A stretch of 64,000 nucleotides of DNA from Tanypteryx hageni (GCA_028673005.1 CM054118.1:4800410-4864409); one strand, 5' to 3'. Shown: positions 1-13,468, counted from the first letter of the stretch. Made by a program: numbers and translations. Notes: generated by a model from the letters alone, not told the origin.

Positions 1-684
1 TTTCGAAGAAATAAATTGATCTGTAAAATAAAAATGATTCCACTTCAATTGCGATCGGTTTTGTAAATAACACCATTCAGCGACAACTCCGCGTGCAAAT
101 GTATGTTTTAAACTTCGCATATTTGCATGCAAAACCCCACTTCCAAAAAGTCTGCCCTATACGTTTTTGTCAAAACTAAAACCTGTGCGATATTTCCGCA
201 ATAACGAGACGCCGATGCCCGAAAATTCGATCGTACGACGGCCAAAAAACCGCAAAACGTTTAAAAGCTCGGTCGTCGAGTGGCAATTCGATCCGCCCGG
301 AGGTGCGATGATTTCAGACGCCTCGACTGACGCACTCAATACCAAGCAACCTTTCCATCCTGACCATTCGATAGTTTCACTCGCGATAAAAAATGCGCAG
401 CGTGTTTCATTTATGAGTCCCGACCGATCGAGTTCGCTATTCGTTAAATTCGCAGCACGGCCGGACAAACATGCTCGACGCTTTACAAAAAAGTAACTGG
501 ATCCAAACCACACTCGCCTATGTCCTTCTGCTCTTCCTTTTTCTCTCTCCAACTCCCTTTTCTCCTCCTTTTTTAACCTCTGAACCACTCTTGTTCCTCC
601 TTTCCTCTTAATTTCATCTTTCTCACTCCGGCTTTACTTTCACTTATCTCAGCACTTCCCTCTTTTTTATTAGCCTACTTTCCA
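1..684. other. unassigned sequence, no recognised gene
   Basis: Two overlapping frames on opposite strands (109 codons at 167-496 on plus, 143 codons at 157-588 on minus) cover the same bases. Neither shows a domain I recognise, and at most one could be coding. From about 500 to 670 the plus strand is pyrimidine-rich. No splice or promoter signal stands out. Confidence 0.4.
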
Positions 685-1310
685 GAATGGAATTAGGCTT
701 CTAGTTTCGTCGTCGTGTCCTCCCTATTAACTGTAGAACCAATATACAGATTTTCATGAAAGTTGGTGGAAATCTCTTGCTACTTAGGCCAAGCTCCCGA
801 GGATAGTTTTTGTTGCGAAGATTGAAAGTCCCGGGTTCGATTCCAGGAACTATCCTTCCAATTTGATTTAAATGATAAATCTGAAATCCATCGTGCAGGG
901 TAATATTCTCTTGCACATTAAAATATCTTAAAATTGTAATATCGCAGCGAGTTTTGTACTATTCTTTGAGGGAAGGAATGAAGATTTTAATTTTTATGGT
1001 AGAATTTTGCTTATCGATCGTATTTATTAGAATTTATCGTAAATACTGTCGTTTTTTCAGTTTTTGTCACACATTACGGAGTGTTGCCATAGCAACAATT
1101 ATTGTTGGACTCGCGTTATTTTTGCCACGAAAATATACGTGATCAATTTAGTTTTCGGTTCGAATGTATTTATAATACTTTATAACGGAAAATTATGAAA
1201 TTTGGGAACACAAAGAGCAACATATCCGCGCTGATTTAAAGCTATTAAAGCCAATATAAATATTAAATAATACATAAATGGAAAGTAGGCATCGTAAGTT
1301 TCCTTTGGAT
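685..1310 (+). repeat. dispersed repeat family A, copy 1
   Basis: Collinear with 60755-61440. Shared landmarks in order are a start near ctactttc..gaatgg, cagattttcatga, ccgaggatag, a Pol III B-box-like cccgggttcgattccagg, aaatctgaaatccatcgt, cttatcgatcgtattt, gtgttgccata and aacatatccgcg. Conservation runs over roughly 600 bases, so this is a genuine interspersed family rather than chance. The B-box without a clear A-box hints at a tRNA-related segment. No coding capacity was recognised. Confidence 0.75.
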
Positions 1311-1325
1311 GATCTTGTTTTTAGG

Positions 1326-2047
1326 CGTTCTTTACCAGCGAAGCGGTAATAGCGGAACGCTTTATGGGCACGTCTGGACCGTACGTCCGTCGTAACTCTC
1401 TTCTGCTAAACCACTAGACGGATTTTAATTAAATTAAGTATGAGTGATCGTTATTAAAATTTACCACCCAATTGTGATTTTTAACTGAATCCGTCAATTA
1501 AAACTTTCACTTTACATAATTACTTTAATAAACTTATACTGGTATCTCGTTCAATGGCATCCGTTAGGCAACAATGAAATACCAAACCTTTCTCTCCCTA
1601 GCTTTTATATGATGAAGTATAGATTGAGAAATTTATTCGGATAGAGAACAACGTTTACTACATGAAACTCCACGAGACCATATACTTACAAGTTATAGTT
1701 TCGAAGATAGAAATCCTAGAAATTCCCACGATAAACATCGCATATATTGTTTACATCGATCTCTAAGGCGGTTCTCTTGGCAAACAACAATTAAAATCCA
1801 TGTTTTTCTATCCCACGCACATACTTACATGATCTGTGATGTATAGTTTAAAATATTTATTCGGATATAGAACAACATTTACTACATGATAGTCCGCGAG
1901 ACCATATAATTACGACTTATAGTTTCGGGGATAAAAATTCGAGAATCGGCCAGTCTTTCGATATCGTTTCATTCGTATTTCCTATTAAGAACGCCTTTGA
2001 AATCTCTGTGTATTCCATTAATGGAGTATACTTTTACATCTTGTTTA
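1326..2047 (+). repeat. dispersed repeat family C, copy 1
   Basis: Collinear with 9481-10171, from the shared ttaccagcgaagcggtaat start to the shared aacgcctttgaaatc..ctgtgtattccat end. Each copy carries an internal direct duplication with a period near 224 bases (the aacaacatttacta segment and its flanks occur twice). In copy 1, ggcgttctt near the left edge is the inverse of aagaacgcc near the right edge, which may be a remnant of inverted termini. Non-coding; superfamily unknown. Confidence 0.75.
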
Positions 2048-2079
2048 GTTTATAATTACTATTTTATCCCTTTTTATGC

Positions 2080-3060
2080 CCTCCCCCATTCCAACACCTC
2101 TCCATCTTTCTTTTCTCTCTCTCTCTCTCTCCTCTTCTTCCAGTCCACTTTACCCCTCTTTATTATTTACTTTCGTTTTTTTAATTTCCTCTACCACTCG
2201 CCTCCTGCATTCCTTTGCTATCCTACCCACTCCCCTTTCCATCTCTCTCTTCGTCACTCTCCCTCACCTACTCTCTCCCTCTCTCTCTCCCCCTCTCTCC
2301 ATCTCTCTCTCCATTTCTCTCTACATCTCTCTCTCCATATCTCTCCATCTCTCTCTCCATCTATCTCTCCATCTCTCTCCATCTCTCTCTCCATCTATCT
2401 CTCCATCTCTGTCCCTATCTCTCTCTCTCCATCTCTCTCTCTCTCTCTCCATCGATTCTCCTCTCTCGCTCCTTTCAAACTCCACGTCTCCCCTCTGCAT
2501 GCTTCTTCCTATATTTCTCTCCTTCCCTTTTCTCTCCATCTCTCTTTCTCCATCCATCCTCCTACTCTCTCCCTCCACTCCCCTCCATCTCTCTCCCCTC
2601 TTTATCTACCTCTCTTTTCCTCTTTTCGACTCCCTCTTTCAACCTCTAGATCTTTCTCCATCCACTTCCCTCATGTATCCCTCCACCCGCTTCTATCCCT
2701 TCCCTCTGCCTCCCTCCCTTTATCCGACTATTCTTCCATTCATCATTCCATCTCTATAAAATTCACTAATTTCCACACGTTTTCTGTCTCCTCTCTCCCA
2801 TTTCTGCATCGAATTCCCTCTCTTTCTCCTTTCCCTTCTCTCTCCCTTATGCCTGTCTCCCTCCCTTATTTGCCCCCTCTTTCAATCCTCCTTTTCATCC
2901 ACTTCTGTGATTATAACGTCACCAATCTCCAAAACTTTCCTGTCTCCTCGCCCTTTCTCTCCCATCCTCTCCCCATCTACTCCCCTCTGTACCTCCTTTC
3001 GCTTCTCCCTCGCTTTGTTTCCTCCTCATCTTCCTTCCGTCCCCTCTCCTGACCCTGCAT
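2080..3060 (+). repeat. CT-rich low-complexity tract
   Basis: Nearly 1 kb of pyrimidine-rich plus strand built from ctctct, ccatctct and ctccat words. It yields Ser/Leu/Pro-rich open frames in all three plus frames at once (for example 1997-3052), which is composition rather than selection. A clear strand asymmetry persists to the GC-rich patch that follows. Confidence 0.85.
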
Positions 3061-6000
3061 TAACATCCGTCCACCCTCTCTCCTCCCTCCCTCTCTTTGT
3101 AAACGAATATGCGTTGCGTTTGCCAACCGCCGCTGATTCCTGTGCGATGTTTGTACCCTTGTCCACATATCATCGCTTTTAATACCGTGTTTGCATACTC
3201 CTTTGTGTCCGCAGCCATGTGATTTAATAATGAGGCGACCTCTGTGATAGCGGCGGCTCCCCTTTTCCCCTCCTCCTACCTCCCTAGCGTTCCAGTCGTG
3301 ATTCGCAGATCTCTCGCCGACCAATCGCCGCGCCGCACACGCGGGGGGAACCCAAACACGCTATCAAGCGTTCAATCTTTTGCTTCGGCAAAGACCCCGA
3401 GGGCCACGGTGTGCAGTACAGGACCTCTTGGTCCGAAAGACAATGAGGAATTACTGCAGATAGCGTTCAGTTCTTCGAGGCTATAAATATCGCTATCAGA
3501 GAGATTCGATCGTCGGGAATTTTTTTTTGCCGCGCGAGATTCCGTTGTTTTTTATTTCGTTCTCTCTCCCCCGCAACGCTTCGTGTTTGTGTTTTGTTTT
3601 TATTTAACCTCCTGCGAATGAGCGCTCTCGATGCAGGTTGCTTTTTATTCGTGTTTTTAGTTCCTTTTATTTTTTTAGTTTTTGTTTACCGACTCAACTT
3701 TCGAAGAGTACGCAAAGAAAAAGCGAATCGCAAGATAGCCACCTATCCATCGCTAGAGAATTCTGTGGAGAGAAATGTCGCCTGAAGTTTTTCTATAAAC
3801 TCCCTGCCATTCCTTCTTCAATTAAACCCACGAATTGGAAAAAAGAAAGGGGAGATGGCGCCCAAGGAAGAGATACGCCATAAATTAACAAGCGAGTCGA
3901 GTGAATTTGCATTGGACTCCGGTCACGCCCGGGATGTTTGCACTTATTAATGTCAATTAATATCGGAGCTCGTTTTTCCCCTACCGTGCAAAAAAGTATC
4001 CGCCCAAGGCAGCACGAGAGTTGTCAGCCAACTCGGATACATAAGAGCCGTTTTTTGCGTAGACTTCCCCTCTTTCTCTCCCTTTATATATGCACAACTT
4101 TTGCATTCACTCGCCTTGGATTAGATATGTAAATTTGTTAGGCTATATATTTGCTTTGTAGACGTAAACAACTCGTGCTCTTTACACGCCTCCGTTTCAT
4201 CATTAATCCCCATAAAATATTTAAGGAATTCGGTACAGGGTACCTATTCTAAAACTGCATTTTTAAAACGGGCCTAATGGTGATGCGAACTCAGCTGAAA
4301 TATACTTTTCGACCCTCGTGGTCACAACTGTGTACCTACATAAAATTTATTTGAAGCTGCGAAACTTTTTCCCGATAACGAACCTTGGAGACATAATATG
4401 CACGCTCGTGTACCTGTATTGATATCGATGCAGGATTCCTAGCGGAGGAACCGATAACCATGACGTAATGATGCCCACAAATTTTGTAAACAAGTCTAAA
4501 AATATGCGCCGGAAGGGTAGAGTTCCTTTTTTAATGCGCCAAAAATTATGAGATTCCATAAAAATGAGTTTTTTTTCAGATAGACCGCGACATTAAAACA
4601 TATTACTAAAATTACTACACAAATAGTTACTACATCTTAAGTAATGCGCAACTGCTAACAAAATTAATTTCAAAGACGCATCACTGTTATGGAGTAGATT
4701 AATCAATAAACTAAAATGATATTAACATATAAATTCGAGCAATAAGACGTTTATAATCTAATCATCTATTCGAGAAATATCACTAATTCACGCTGAAAGG
4801 GATTCTTAATTAAAAATCTACTTCTAATACGTGTCTTTTTTAGTGTCCCCTATTGCTTTCCTCCTCCCCCCCCCCTTCCCCCCTCTCTCGCCATCATAGA
4901 ACCGGATACTATTTTACGGGCGACAATGCTATCTCCTCGACGGCCAATACCGTCGCCTTTCTTCTTCTACACGAAACACGTCCATGGAGGTATCGGATCG
5001 AAAATATAAATTTTTTTAGTGCGCTGTCTGGAAGGAAAAAATATAAGCTTTAGATAGGTTTCTCACTCTCAAAAACACACGCGTGAGCGCCCTCTCTCCT
5101 CCAGGAAGGCGATAAAGTTTACGCTTTTTGACTGTCAGCTTGAACGAGCTAGAAAGCGTTCTCGTCTCGTTCCATCGCCACCTTCGTGCAGGGAAGAACG
5201 CATGTAACTTTCGTCGTCACCGAAAGAGGTTCGATAAATCTCGTCAAGAGGGCGAACAAAGTGTCATCACCTAAGGTCGCGTAGAAATTCCTTAAGCGGT
5301 CCTTTAAAAGTCGAAAGAGATCTTTTCATCCTTAGCCAATGTCCACTCTTGGCGAGCTACGAATGTAATCCATAAGATATAGTGCAACTAAAAGTTACAA
5401 AAGTAACTGAACACCCCGACTATCTGTGTTATTTGGACCGGTTTTAAGTACGAATAATAGGGAAACGAGAATAATAAATCCGAGGGATGACATTTTAAAG
5501 GAAAAAATCTATAAAACATCTGTTACGTACCATGCAAATTCATTTACGTAAAAAACAAGTGAGGGAGGAATTTCAGAGCAAATTAGATACAGCACTTTTT
5601 TCATCGACTGGAATCTTTCCATCGTAGTTCCGATGTATTGTTGGTTGCCTACATTTGTAGCAGCATGTACATTTAGCGAACTATTTTCGATTACACTCCA
5701 GCAGCTGATCCTAGACCAATCAACTTTTTACCACTTATATCTCTCATACAGGCCAAGCTATTCTGAAAATATGGTTTTTTCTGAATGAAGGATTTTAGAG
5801 ATATTTTCCGTACAGCGAGACAGCTGGACGGGTAGACAAACCGATGAGCGATTCTAAAAAATCTGTAACAAGTCACGTGTCCTATTCATCCGAATGAACA
5901 ATGATCAAGTTTTATTTTTATTAAATGTTCGGATTCGTGTAACATGTGACCCGCAAACGAAATAATCGACCTCGTTGTATTTGACATTAGAGCGATTTTA

Positions 6001-6434
6001 TGATCACACGATGAATAATTAAATATGCTTAAAAAGTGGCCAGAAAATGTGTGCATAAAAATGGAGCTCCTAATAGATGTTATCATAGAAAATTCTAACT
6101 TATTTCAGAACGCGTGTTCGCCGGGTTCATTCGCCTCCCGTTTAATCCGGAGTTTCACTGAATTTTATTGCCGGATAAAGAAGTTAAATGGCCATCGTTA
6201 CGTAAAAACTGGTTACTAAACTCCTTTGATGGGTCTAACCCAATCCAATCAATCCAAATGATCAGGGTTACTCCCTAAGCTACTTTTTGAGAATCAATTA
6301 TCACTGAGGTAACTTAATGGATGAGAGGCTCATGTGGTTCACTAGACCGTTTAACGACTCAATCAGCAATCATTCTTGAAAAAACATTTTACACTAAGGA
6401 ATGAAAACATGGTTTATAAAGTATATTGTATAAG
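3061..6434. other. unassigned; includes a GC-rich patch with a TATA-like box
   Basis: Bases 3080-3480 are GC- and CpG-rich relative to their surroundings and end at a tataaata box (3482-3489), compatible with a promoter but unproven. A poly-C run lies near 4863-4880. The rest is AT-rich with no domain-bearing frame. Short frames at 3594-3785, 4347-4559 and 5886-6086 show nothing recognisable. Confidence 0.35.
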
Positions 6435-6575
6435 TACTTGTCTTAGGTATCTCCAATAGGCAGAACAAGTTTATGATAAACCAAATGCGCATTTCGGCTA
6501 AAATGCAGACTTCTTCAGCGGTAATTTGCCGAAAGTAGATTCAAATCTTGTTGTGGCTATTGGAGATACCCGAGT
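6435..6575. repeat. foldback repeat family E, partial inverted copy
   Basis: The left arm begins gtacttgtcttaggtatctcc and runs through ccaaatgcgcatttcggct and cttcttcagcggta. The right arm keeps only the tail cttgttgtggctattggag. The same words in the same order form the fuller inverted element at 58251-58508. On the minus strand the core reads cgctgaagaag...agccgaaatgcgc, the CTGANGA...GAAA hairpin described in the findings. Confidence 0.6.
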
Positions 6576-8755
6576 TATGTATTTTCGTAATTTTTAAAAT
6601 AATTAAGTGCTTATGTTTGGATTTGTTATAAGAAGGCACGCATGTGTATGACTGCCCACATACCCTGACGCATTTAGCCACCATTTTAATTCAGTGATGC
6701 AATCTTAACATCGTTGAAATTCGCAACATGAGGCATACTTACGACAAAATTTAACATTCAGCGCTATCATCAAAATTTTTGAAGTTTCTTTTTTTATTGA
6801 AACGCGGATAGCTTCGGAAAAGGAACGAGTAACGAAACTAGCGTCGTGATTCGATAACTCTCGAAGATGAGAGAGGTAGAGAATCGACAAACGACTCCGC
6901 ACGACTGCACCAAATTTAAAACCCAATGACCGGTCTTCGAGTTTTCCTTCTCCCCATCAATCAATCCTAACGGTCTTATCGATTCACGACATCCCGAAAC
7001 GCGAGATCATAACGACCCACGCGGCATTTTTCGATATCACGGAGAATGGGGGATAGATACATCACGTCGGCGAAGGGAAAAGTACGGGAGGAAAGGAGGA
7101 AGAGGGAGTGGGAAGAGCTTTGCCGGATTCGACCTATGCGCCACGGAACGGATTTGCGAAACGGATGACGTGCGGGAATTGAAATCCTAAACGGATTTGG
7201 AACGGCCGAACCGAACGGCCCCAGTCCATCCGTCACGTCGTCCGGAGCATCTCGCATCCGTCCCGAATAAAAATAAAACTCGCGGATCGTCGATTCTCAG
7301 CTGTTTCGATTTCGCGTCGGAGTCCCTATTACGTTTTGGTCCTCCGTTTCGAATCCGCATACTATCGGATTAATATACTTGGCCCGGATGAGAAGGTTTC
7401 GTTTCCGAGCGACTAATCGTCGCGTGTATAGAAAAATCGAAAGCGGCGTTAGAGCTATTCGCACAAACTAAAAGACGACGTGTTTTTTGTGCCTTTAATC
7501 TGAATTTTCATCATTATCTGCGAGTTATATTCGGTGGTTGGGTACGAGTCATCGTTTCACTAGAAAATTATCGAGCTCGTATTATAACTGAAAATAAATT
7601 ACAGACCAAGCAATTAGGTATCATAAGTTGAGTCCATTATTTAGGTATCTATCTCAAACAGCCATAACATTTGTATGGCTATTGGAGATTTCTAAGACAA
7701 AATGCTTAGTTTTTCAAATTTTGATACTTAATTGCTTATTCTGAAATACGAATGATTGTAATTAATATTTACATCAGAGATACGCCCACACGAAAATTCA
7801 ACGTTGAAGTTACCACTAGAAAAAATGCTATAGAAAAAACATTTTTATAAGATTAACGATCGACGTCAACCAAAATTCATTATGAAAATTAAACTGTGAC
7901 GAAAAATGTTCAAGTCTTTTTGAGCCGCGTCAAAATACAGAGGTTTTCAAGCGTCTTGATTGATGAAGAAACAACTTTTATATGTTGTGTTGAGTTGACA
8001 AGAAAGTAAACAAAATTTCTCTCCATACACGAGTATACTATATATAAATACACACACACACACAACACGTTCATCTACATATAACAATCTTGATAGATTT
8101 TTTAGATTCAGGAGGCTGTCAACAAGAACTACTATATCACTTCGGCTGCATTAATTTATGAGTTTTGGAATCGAGGGACCCGATTTTCATCTCCTGGTCA
8201 TAAAATTGACAACGCGTTCGCGATAAGCCCTGATAAAGCACCCGGCGGCTACGCATATGGGAACCATTGGCGCAAAGGAAACGGCGCGACAGCATATACA
8301 AATGTTCGGAGCTTTTCGGCGATCGCCAACTGTCAACGGCTTCGCGCGCGCCGACGTCCGAAAAGTAGGAGGAGAAAATTCCAAGGAACGTCACCCGAGA
8401 AAGAAAAAAATTTCACTCTACGCGAAATGAATGAAAAGAAGACCATACAGAATAAGTCACATAAATTATATCATCTGTTAATTGACGATACCTTAGCAGT
8501 GAGCACCGAAAAAGGAAACGTGCCATCGTCATAACCTTTTTATAGAGGTGTTTCTCATCGGCGTTTGCAATACGCAGTGACATGGCAACCATTTTTGCTT
8601 GCAGCTGGATGCCTAATTTAACTACCTTCATTCATATATTTTTATTTAATACTTATACTTACGTATTTTGCTCTACTTTTATGTATTTATTTCTTTTCAT
8701 TTGTTTATCTTTAGCGTGTACACAATCCCTTTGCCAAAGCCGGCGGTAAAAATTT
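6576..8755. other. unassigned; short inverted pair and CA microsatellite
   Basis: A small inverted pair near 7642-7697 (ggtatctatctcaaacagccata against tatggctattggagat) looks like a decayed family E terminus. A short CA microsatellite lies at about 8048-8066. Bases 6880-7330 are comparatively CpG-rich, but the frames there (6976-7257 minus) have no recognised domain. Confidence 0.35.
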
Positions 8756-8822
8756 TGCCCCGGGTGAGGATCGAACTCACGACCTTAAGAATGAAACTTG
8801 CGCTACCGAGGCTAGTCGATTG
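8756..8822 (-). pseudogene. tRNA-Met-like relic or SINE head
   Basis: The minus strand ends with a perfect T-arm (gtgag, ttcgatc, ctcac) followed by ccggggca, as in elongator tRNA-Met. It retains a tagc..ggtagcgc D-arm and a CAT in the anticodon region. The anticodon stem is about four bases short and no 5' acceptor strand pairs with the 3' half, so it cannot fold as a functional tRNA. Either a tRNA pseudogene or the head of a tRNA-derived SINE. Confidence 0.5.
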
Positions 8823-9480
8823 ACGTAAAATTTTTGTAATAAGAATATAGACGGGAGATGACCAAAGAGAATAAGGCGTGAGAGGATTTTAACAATCCGG
8901 TGGGAGGTGCTAGAATATTTGTGTAATAAACAGAGCAGCTAATAAATAAAATAGGCGTCTCCTATTTTCAATTAAACCGACGAGTGGACTACAAGCACAT
9001 TTTCCTAAGAAGTAGCTTCACTCGGTGACAGTAAACAGGGGGAGGTAAAAGAGAAAGTAGACGGGGGCGAGACACTGAGCGAACCAACAGGATAGAAGGA
9101 GGGAGAACCCAAGCAATCGAAAGCTCATTCTCCATCGCGTCTCCCTAGTGGTAACATCGTGTCAGAGTGTGCTGTGTTGCCACATTCGCGAATTCCATTT
9201 AAATGCCCGTCAAACGTTACGTGTGTTCCGGTGTGGACCTGGCAACGTCTAGCATGAGGTTTCTGCTAAGAGGGAGTACCCCTCCTCTTAGCAGCGGAAG
9301 CACACGAGCTGTCCCGAGTACGGCCAAAATTTGACTCGCCAACTCAAATGAAAAACACTATAAACAAAATTGAAAACGATTAATGCGTCGATTAAGTCGT
9401 CGAAGTCAGCACGCAATTTACTTAGCTGCATCCATAGGAGTTGCCTTCAAACAGCGTGATCCGCGTTCGACATTTTGAGA
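8823..9480. other. unassigned; one short hairpin
   Basis: The only structure seen is a hairpin at 9263-9294, with arms ctgctaagag and ctcttagcag around a 12-base interior. The surrounding sequence shows no recognised gene. Confidence 0.4.
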
Positions 9481-10171
9481 CGTTATTTACCAGCGAAGCG
9501 GTAATAGCGGAACGCCTTATGGGCACGTCTGCTCCGTCCGTCCGTCGTAACTTTCATCTCCTAAACCGCTGGACGGATTTTAGTTTAATTAGGTATGAGT
9601 GATCTTTATTAAAATTTATCGCCCAATTGTGATTTCAATTAGAACTTCCACTTTACATAATTGCTTTAATAAACTTATACTCGTATCTCGTTAAATGGCA
9701 TCCGTCAAGCAACAATGAAATATTAAACTTTTATCTCCCTAGCTCTTATATGATCCGTAAGGTATAGATTTAAAAAAAATATTCGTATATAGAACAACAT
9801 TTACTACAAGAAAGTCCGCGAGCCCACGTAATTACGAGTTATGGTTTCGGTGAAAAAAATTCGAGAAAATCCAGAGCAAAACATCGAATATTTTGTTTGC
9901 ATCGATCGTTAAGACGGTTCTCTCAGCAAACAACAATTAAAAATCCATATATTTATCTCCTATTCTCTTATATTATCTGTGAGGTATAGATTAAAAATTT
10001 TATTTTGATAGAGAACAACATTTACAATAAGATAGTGTCCGAGACTAGTTTCGGGGATAAAAATTCGAGAACCACCTAATCTTTCGACACCGTACATACG
10101 TATTTCTCATTAAGAACGCCTTTGAAATCCCTGTGTATTCCATTTATGGACGGCACTTTTCCGTCTTGTTA
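9481..10171 (+). repeat. dispersed repeat family C, copy 2
   Basis: Second copy of the family at 1326-2047 in the same orientation, about 690 bases long. It shares the edges and the internal duplication (about 222 bases here). The two copies have diverged by scattered substitutions and small indels, so they are independent old insertions rather than a recent local duplication. Confidence 0.75.
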
Positions 10172-12252
10172 AATAGCTAGACAGTCAAAATAATCACGAA
10201 TGGAAGCACAGGCCACAATAGAAAAAATCGAGTATTTGACTTGTCTTATTTGATTAATTAGCCTCACACCACTCGGATGACGGCGCAATAAACCACACAC
10301 GCAGATAAAAAAATCCGGACGAACATATCTCTCCATATCACTTATTAGTTTAACATATAGCTCATCGCGAGTTAGGTTTCGATAAATACTCCGACACATG
10401 CATTCGGATGCGTCACTTCGTCACCACTGCCTCAAGAGTGATTTAAAACAGCCCTTAAGAGACGCTGTCGTCCAGGAGGAAAAAAAAAACAATCGAGTCA
10501 CCCAATTGAGAAGCAACCCATATATTTACATACATACACACGCATTCGCGAAAAAAGATCGAGGGTCCGCGTTATCAGGAAAGAAGTTACGTACGTTTCG
10601 CGGGAACCTAACTGAAATTTGAATCCGAGCTTTCGCTTATCACGTACGTGGGGCCATTGAATGTATTGAGATAAATGAGAGAGAGAGGAGTGTAAGAGGG
10701 TGAGAGAGAAGAGAAGACGGAATAAAACAAAACGCAAGCGACACCCGGGCCGCACATTTTCTGACCGTATCATGAACGGATTATAGCGACTAACTGTCTC
10801 CAGGACACTTAAAGCGAGCGATAGGAACTAAATGGATTTGAATAACATGAGAAAAAAAACTGAAAAGAGCCATTTATGACGACTGACCGATTTTTTTATC
10901 GGTCTGTTTAAGAGGGTACTCGACACGCATCAATATGAACTTTAGAAAGAGTTGAACGGCTCGAGAAGACATCTCGTATTAAGAGTGTTAATTTGGCTTA
11001 TTTCCACTCGTCCCTCGCATTCTCATTCTCATTTCCTCCTTTTCTTGTGAAATCCTTACCTACTCATTTAGAATTGCAATCACGTTGGAGGAAATTAAGA
11101 GAAAACTAAAAGTTCAGATGGAATTGCGTCAAGATTTAAATGAGTAAGTCGCGACGCGTGTATAGGGAATTAGCGCCACCTACACGATTGGAGACATTTT
11201 TAATAGCACTTTTCTCAAAAGGAAACGCTAGAACGAATATCATGAAAGGATTTAAAAGTCATTTGCGTCGTTTTAACTCGATTTGTTTGCACTTTTTCCT
11301 AGAATAATATGCAGGGTGTCTGAAACTAGATACTAATGTCGCCTGTACAAATCTTTCAGGGAACGAGAATGGCAGTGGCTGTAATTGCTACTATAATGAA
11401 CTAATTTTGGAATGCCTCTAGTGGTGCTTAAGTTCGAACGATAAGTAAACTTAAATATAAATTTTGCTTTAATCTCTGTCCAATTCCGAGAGTGTTTAAA
11501 AATCCACATCAAACACGAGATTTTTCCTTCAATTACGAAAACTTATGAATATCGAGTTATTAGGATTCCCGAGAAGAGATTTTCATTTCCTTACAAAATA
11601 CAAATACTACTATTTTAGAACAGTACAAATTTCGTTGACGGAGGAAGTGATTAGTACAACAGAAACTGTCGTACCCCAGCTACATTTCACATCTGTAGGG
11701 TGAGAACTCTTGAGAAATCGCAGAAAAAATATCATAGAAATTCTTATCACGTTTTATAACCTTTCCACATGATGAACAATTGCGGGAGCTACTGAAGTAC
11801 ATATATACGTCTATATACATTGCGTTGTTGTAAACATTCATTTCTCTTCGCATTACTACAGACGTCAAGAACAAAAACCAACTTATACTTAAGCCGAACT
11901 TGAAAGGGTTTTATTGAGCAAGTTAGAAAGGAACACCTTATCAAAGGATCATGTAACGATAAAAATGTCTGATAAACATGTACCCGTCTTGAAAATATGG
12001 ACTCTTAAAAGGAACAATGAGCGCCTGGTGTACGACGAGCTTGCGATGAAAACGACCGGACACATAAATCGCTCCCATAGAGACTTCGATGGGATTCTTC
12101 TCTCTGCAATGAGGTCCTTATATTTTCATTGATGTTCCATTGACCTGTAAGTCAATGGTTGCCATCTCAATTAGCTCAATAACTCGATCATTTCCAGGCG
12201 TTGGCTAAATAAATAGGCAATCTAATTATCGATATATGAACGAATGAGTACA
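10172..12252. other. unassigned sequence
   Basis: Short frames on both strands (for example 10169-10399 minus, 10498-10773 minus, 11914-12132 plus) show no domain, signal peptide or conserved motif that I recognise. No repeat shared with the rest of the window was seen. Confidence 0.35.
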
Positions 12253-12534
12253 TACTGTATTTACCAGACTATGAGGCGAGGTTTTTTTCAATTATAGGTT
12301 ATGGTGCGTCTTATACTCGCGAACAAATAAATAAATAAATAAATAAAGTATAACATGGTTTAAATCACATTTATCTTTGCGCTGCAAATCAGATGACAAT
12401 TTTTAGCGATTTGAATAAGAAATAATTCACAATTTTGTTCAATTTATTTATAAAACATGATTCGCCTTAATTAGTTTCTGTACAGGGGGGCAGTCTTATA
12501 TTTCAGCTCGTATTATAGTCGGATAAATAAGGTA
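12253..12534. mobile_element. non-autonomous TIR element (MITE-like)
   Basis: The left end tactgtatttaccagactat and the right end (read inverted) taccttatttatccgactat match at most positions over about 26 bases. The interior repeats the same words (ggtgcgtcttatac, cagtcttatatttc). Internal (aaat)n at about 12328-12344. No coding capacity, so it would need a transposase in trans. Superfamily not assigned; target duplication unclear. Confidence 0.6.
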
Positions 12535-13400
12535 TATACCTGGAACTAATTTTTAAGAAGTTAATAAATAACTGCAAAAACAGATTCCAAAAGAACTTTT
12601 TTAGAATATTCACGTAAATTTTCGGAATCTTCGACCTTCTCTCCCTCCTAAATGTAAAACACAAAATCAATCAAAAGTTATTTAAAACATACCTCACAGC
12701 TTTGAAGCAGTTGTAACGCGATCTTTATCTCTTTTCAAAAGCAAATTCTAAGTACATATTTACTCTTCGTTTTTATTGGTGTAGCAACGTAAAACAAAAC
12801 ATAGCAACAGACCTGTGTAGACTATTCATAAGGGTTTTTTTAATCCCTCTAAAAGTCAGATGGATGAAACTCAAAATCAATAGAGTTAATGTCCGTCGCA
12901 AGCCGAAACTATCCTGTAAATCTTAGCTTCTTTTTGCTTCAAAGTTTTGCGCACGGATGTACGGACAAAGTGAAAACAGCGATTTTTAAAAAAGTGCCAA
13001 CTATAAAATCTACTAAAATTCCTTAAAATAGTTTAACTTATTTGCCGAAATACAGATAGAAACCTGTGTAAAATCAAGATAATCGTTCCCTAAATCATTC
13101 AAATTTCCTGGGAACTCTGCGCTTGAAAGGAATGAATGAGAGAAGCGGTGGAAGGGAGAGACGTCTCCCAGAGGCATATATAAACCAGGGAAAAAAGCGT
13201 TCACAAATGAGAGCTATAAACCATTTCGAACGCCATTTAAATAAATGGAAAAATTACACCCTCGTTATCTCCGTTTAACCCTCCAGCACCACCACTTCGG
13301 TCGTTGGAGCGAACCCGATAACTCAATTAGGAAGAGGGTCGTGAAATGTGCCGGAGATTATTATGACGACCGCGCTTCCGTCGCGGGTTTCCCTCCGGAT
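12535..13400. other. unassigned sequence
   Basis: AT-rich, with no recognised gene or repeat. The frame at 13245-13550 overlaps the tRNA-like segment that follows and is not credible as a gene. Confidence 0.35.
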
Positions 13401-13402
13401 GC

Positions 13403-13468
13403 CATCTGTGACGGCGTGGGCATTTATCCTCCCGATGCCGGGGTTCGATTCCCATCCAGGGGACGAAG
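13403..13468 (+). repeat. tRNA-like segment with Pol III B-box
   Basis: Contains gacggcgtgggcattta followed by gatgccggggttcgattccc, the spacing and B-box sequence of a tRNA-derived SINE head. No full cloverleaf could be drawn. Confidence 0.35.

Noticed and set aside
157..588. Opposed open frames at the window start
   Set aside because: They overlap antisense and neither has recognisable motifs.
1997..3052. 351-codon open frame, Ser/Leu/Pro-rich
   Set aside because: All three plus frames stay open in the CT-rich tract; no domain, only low-complexity translation.
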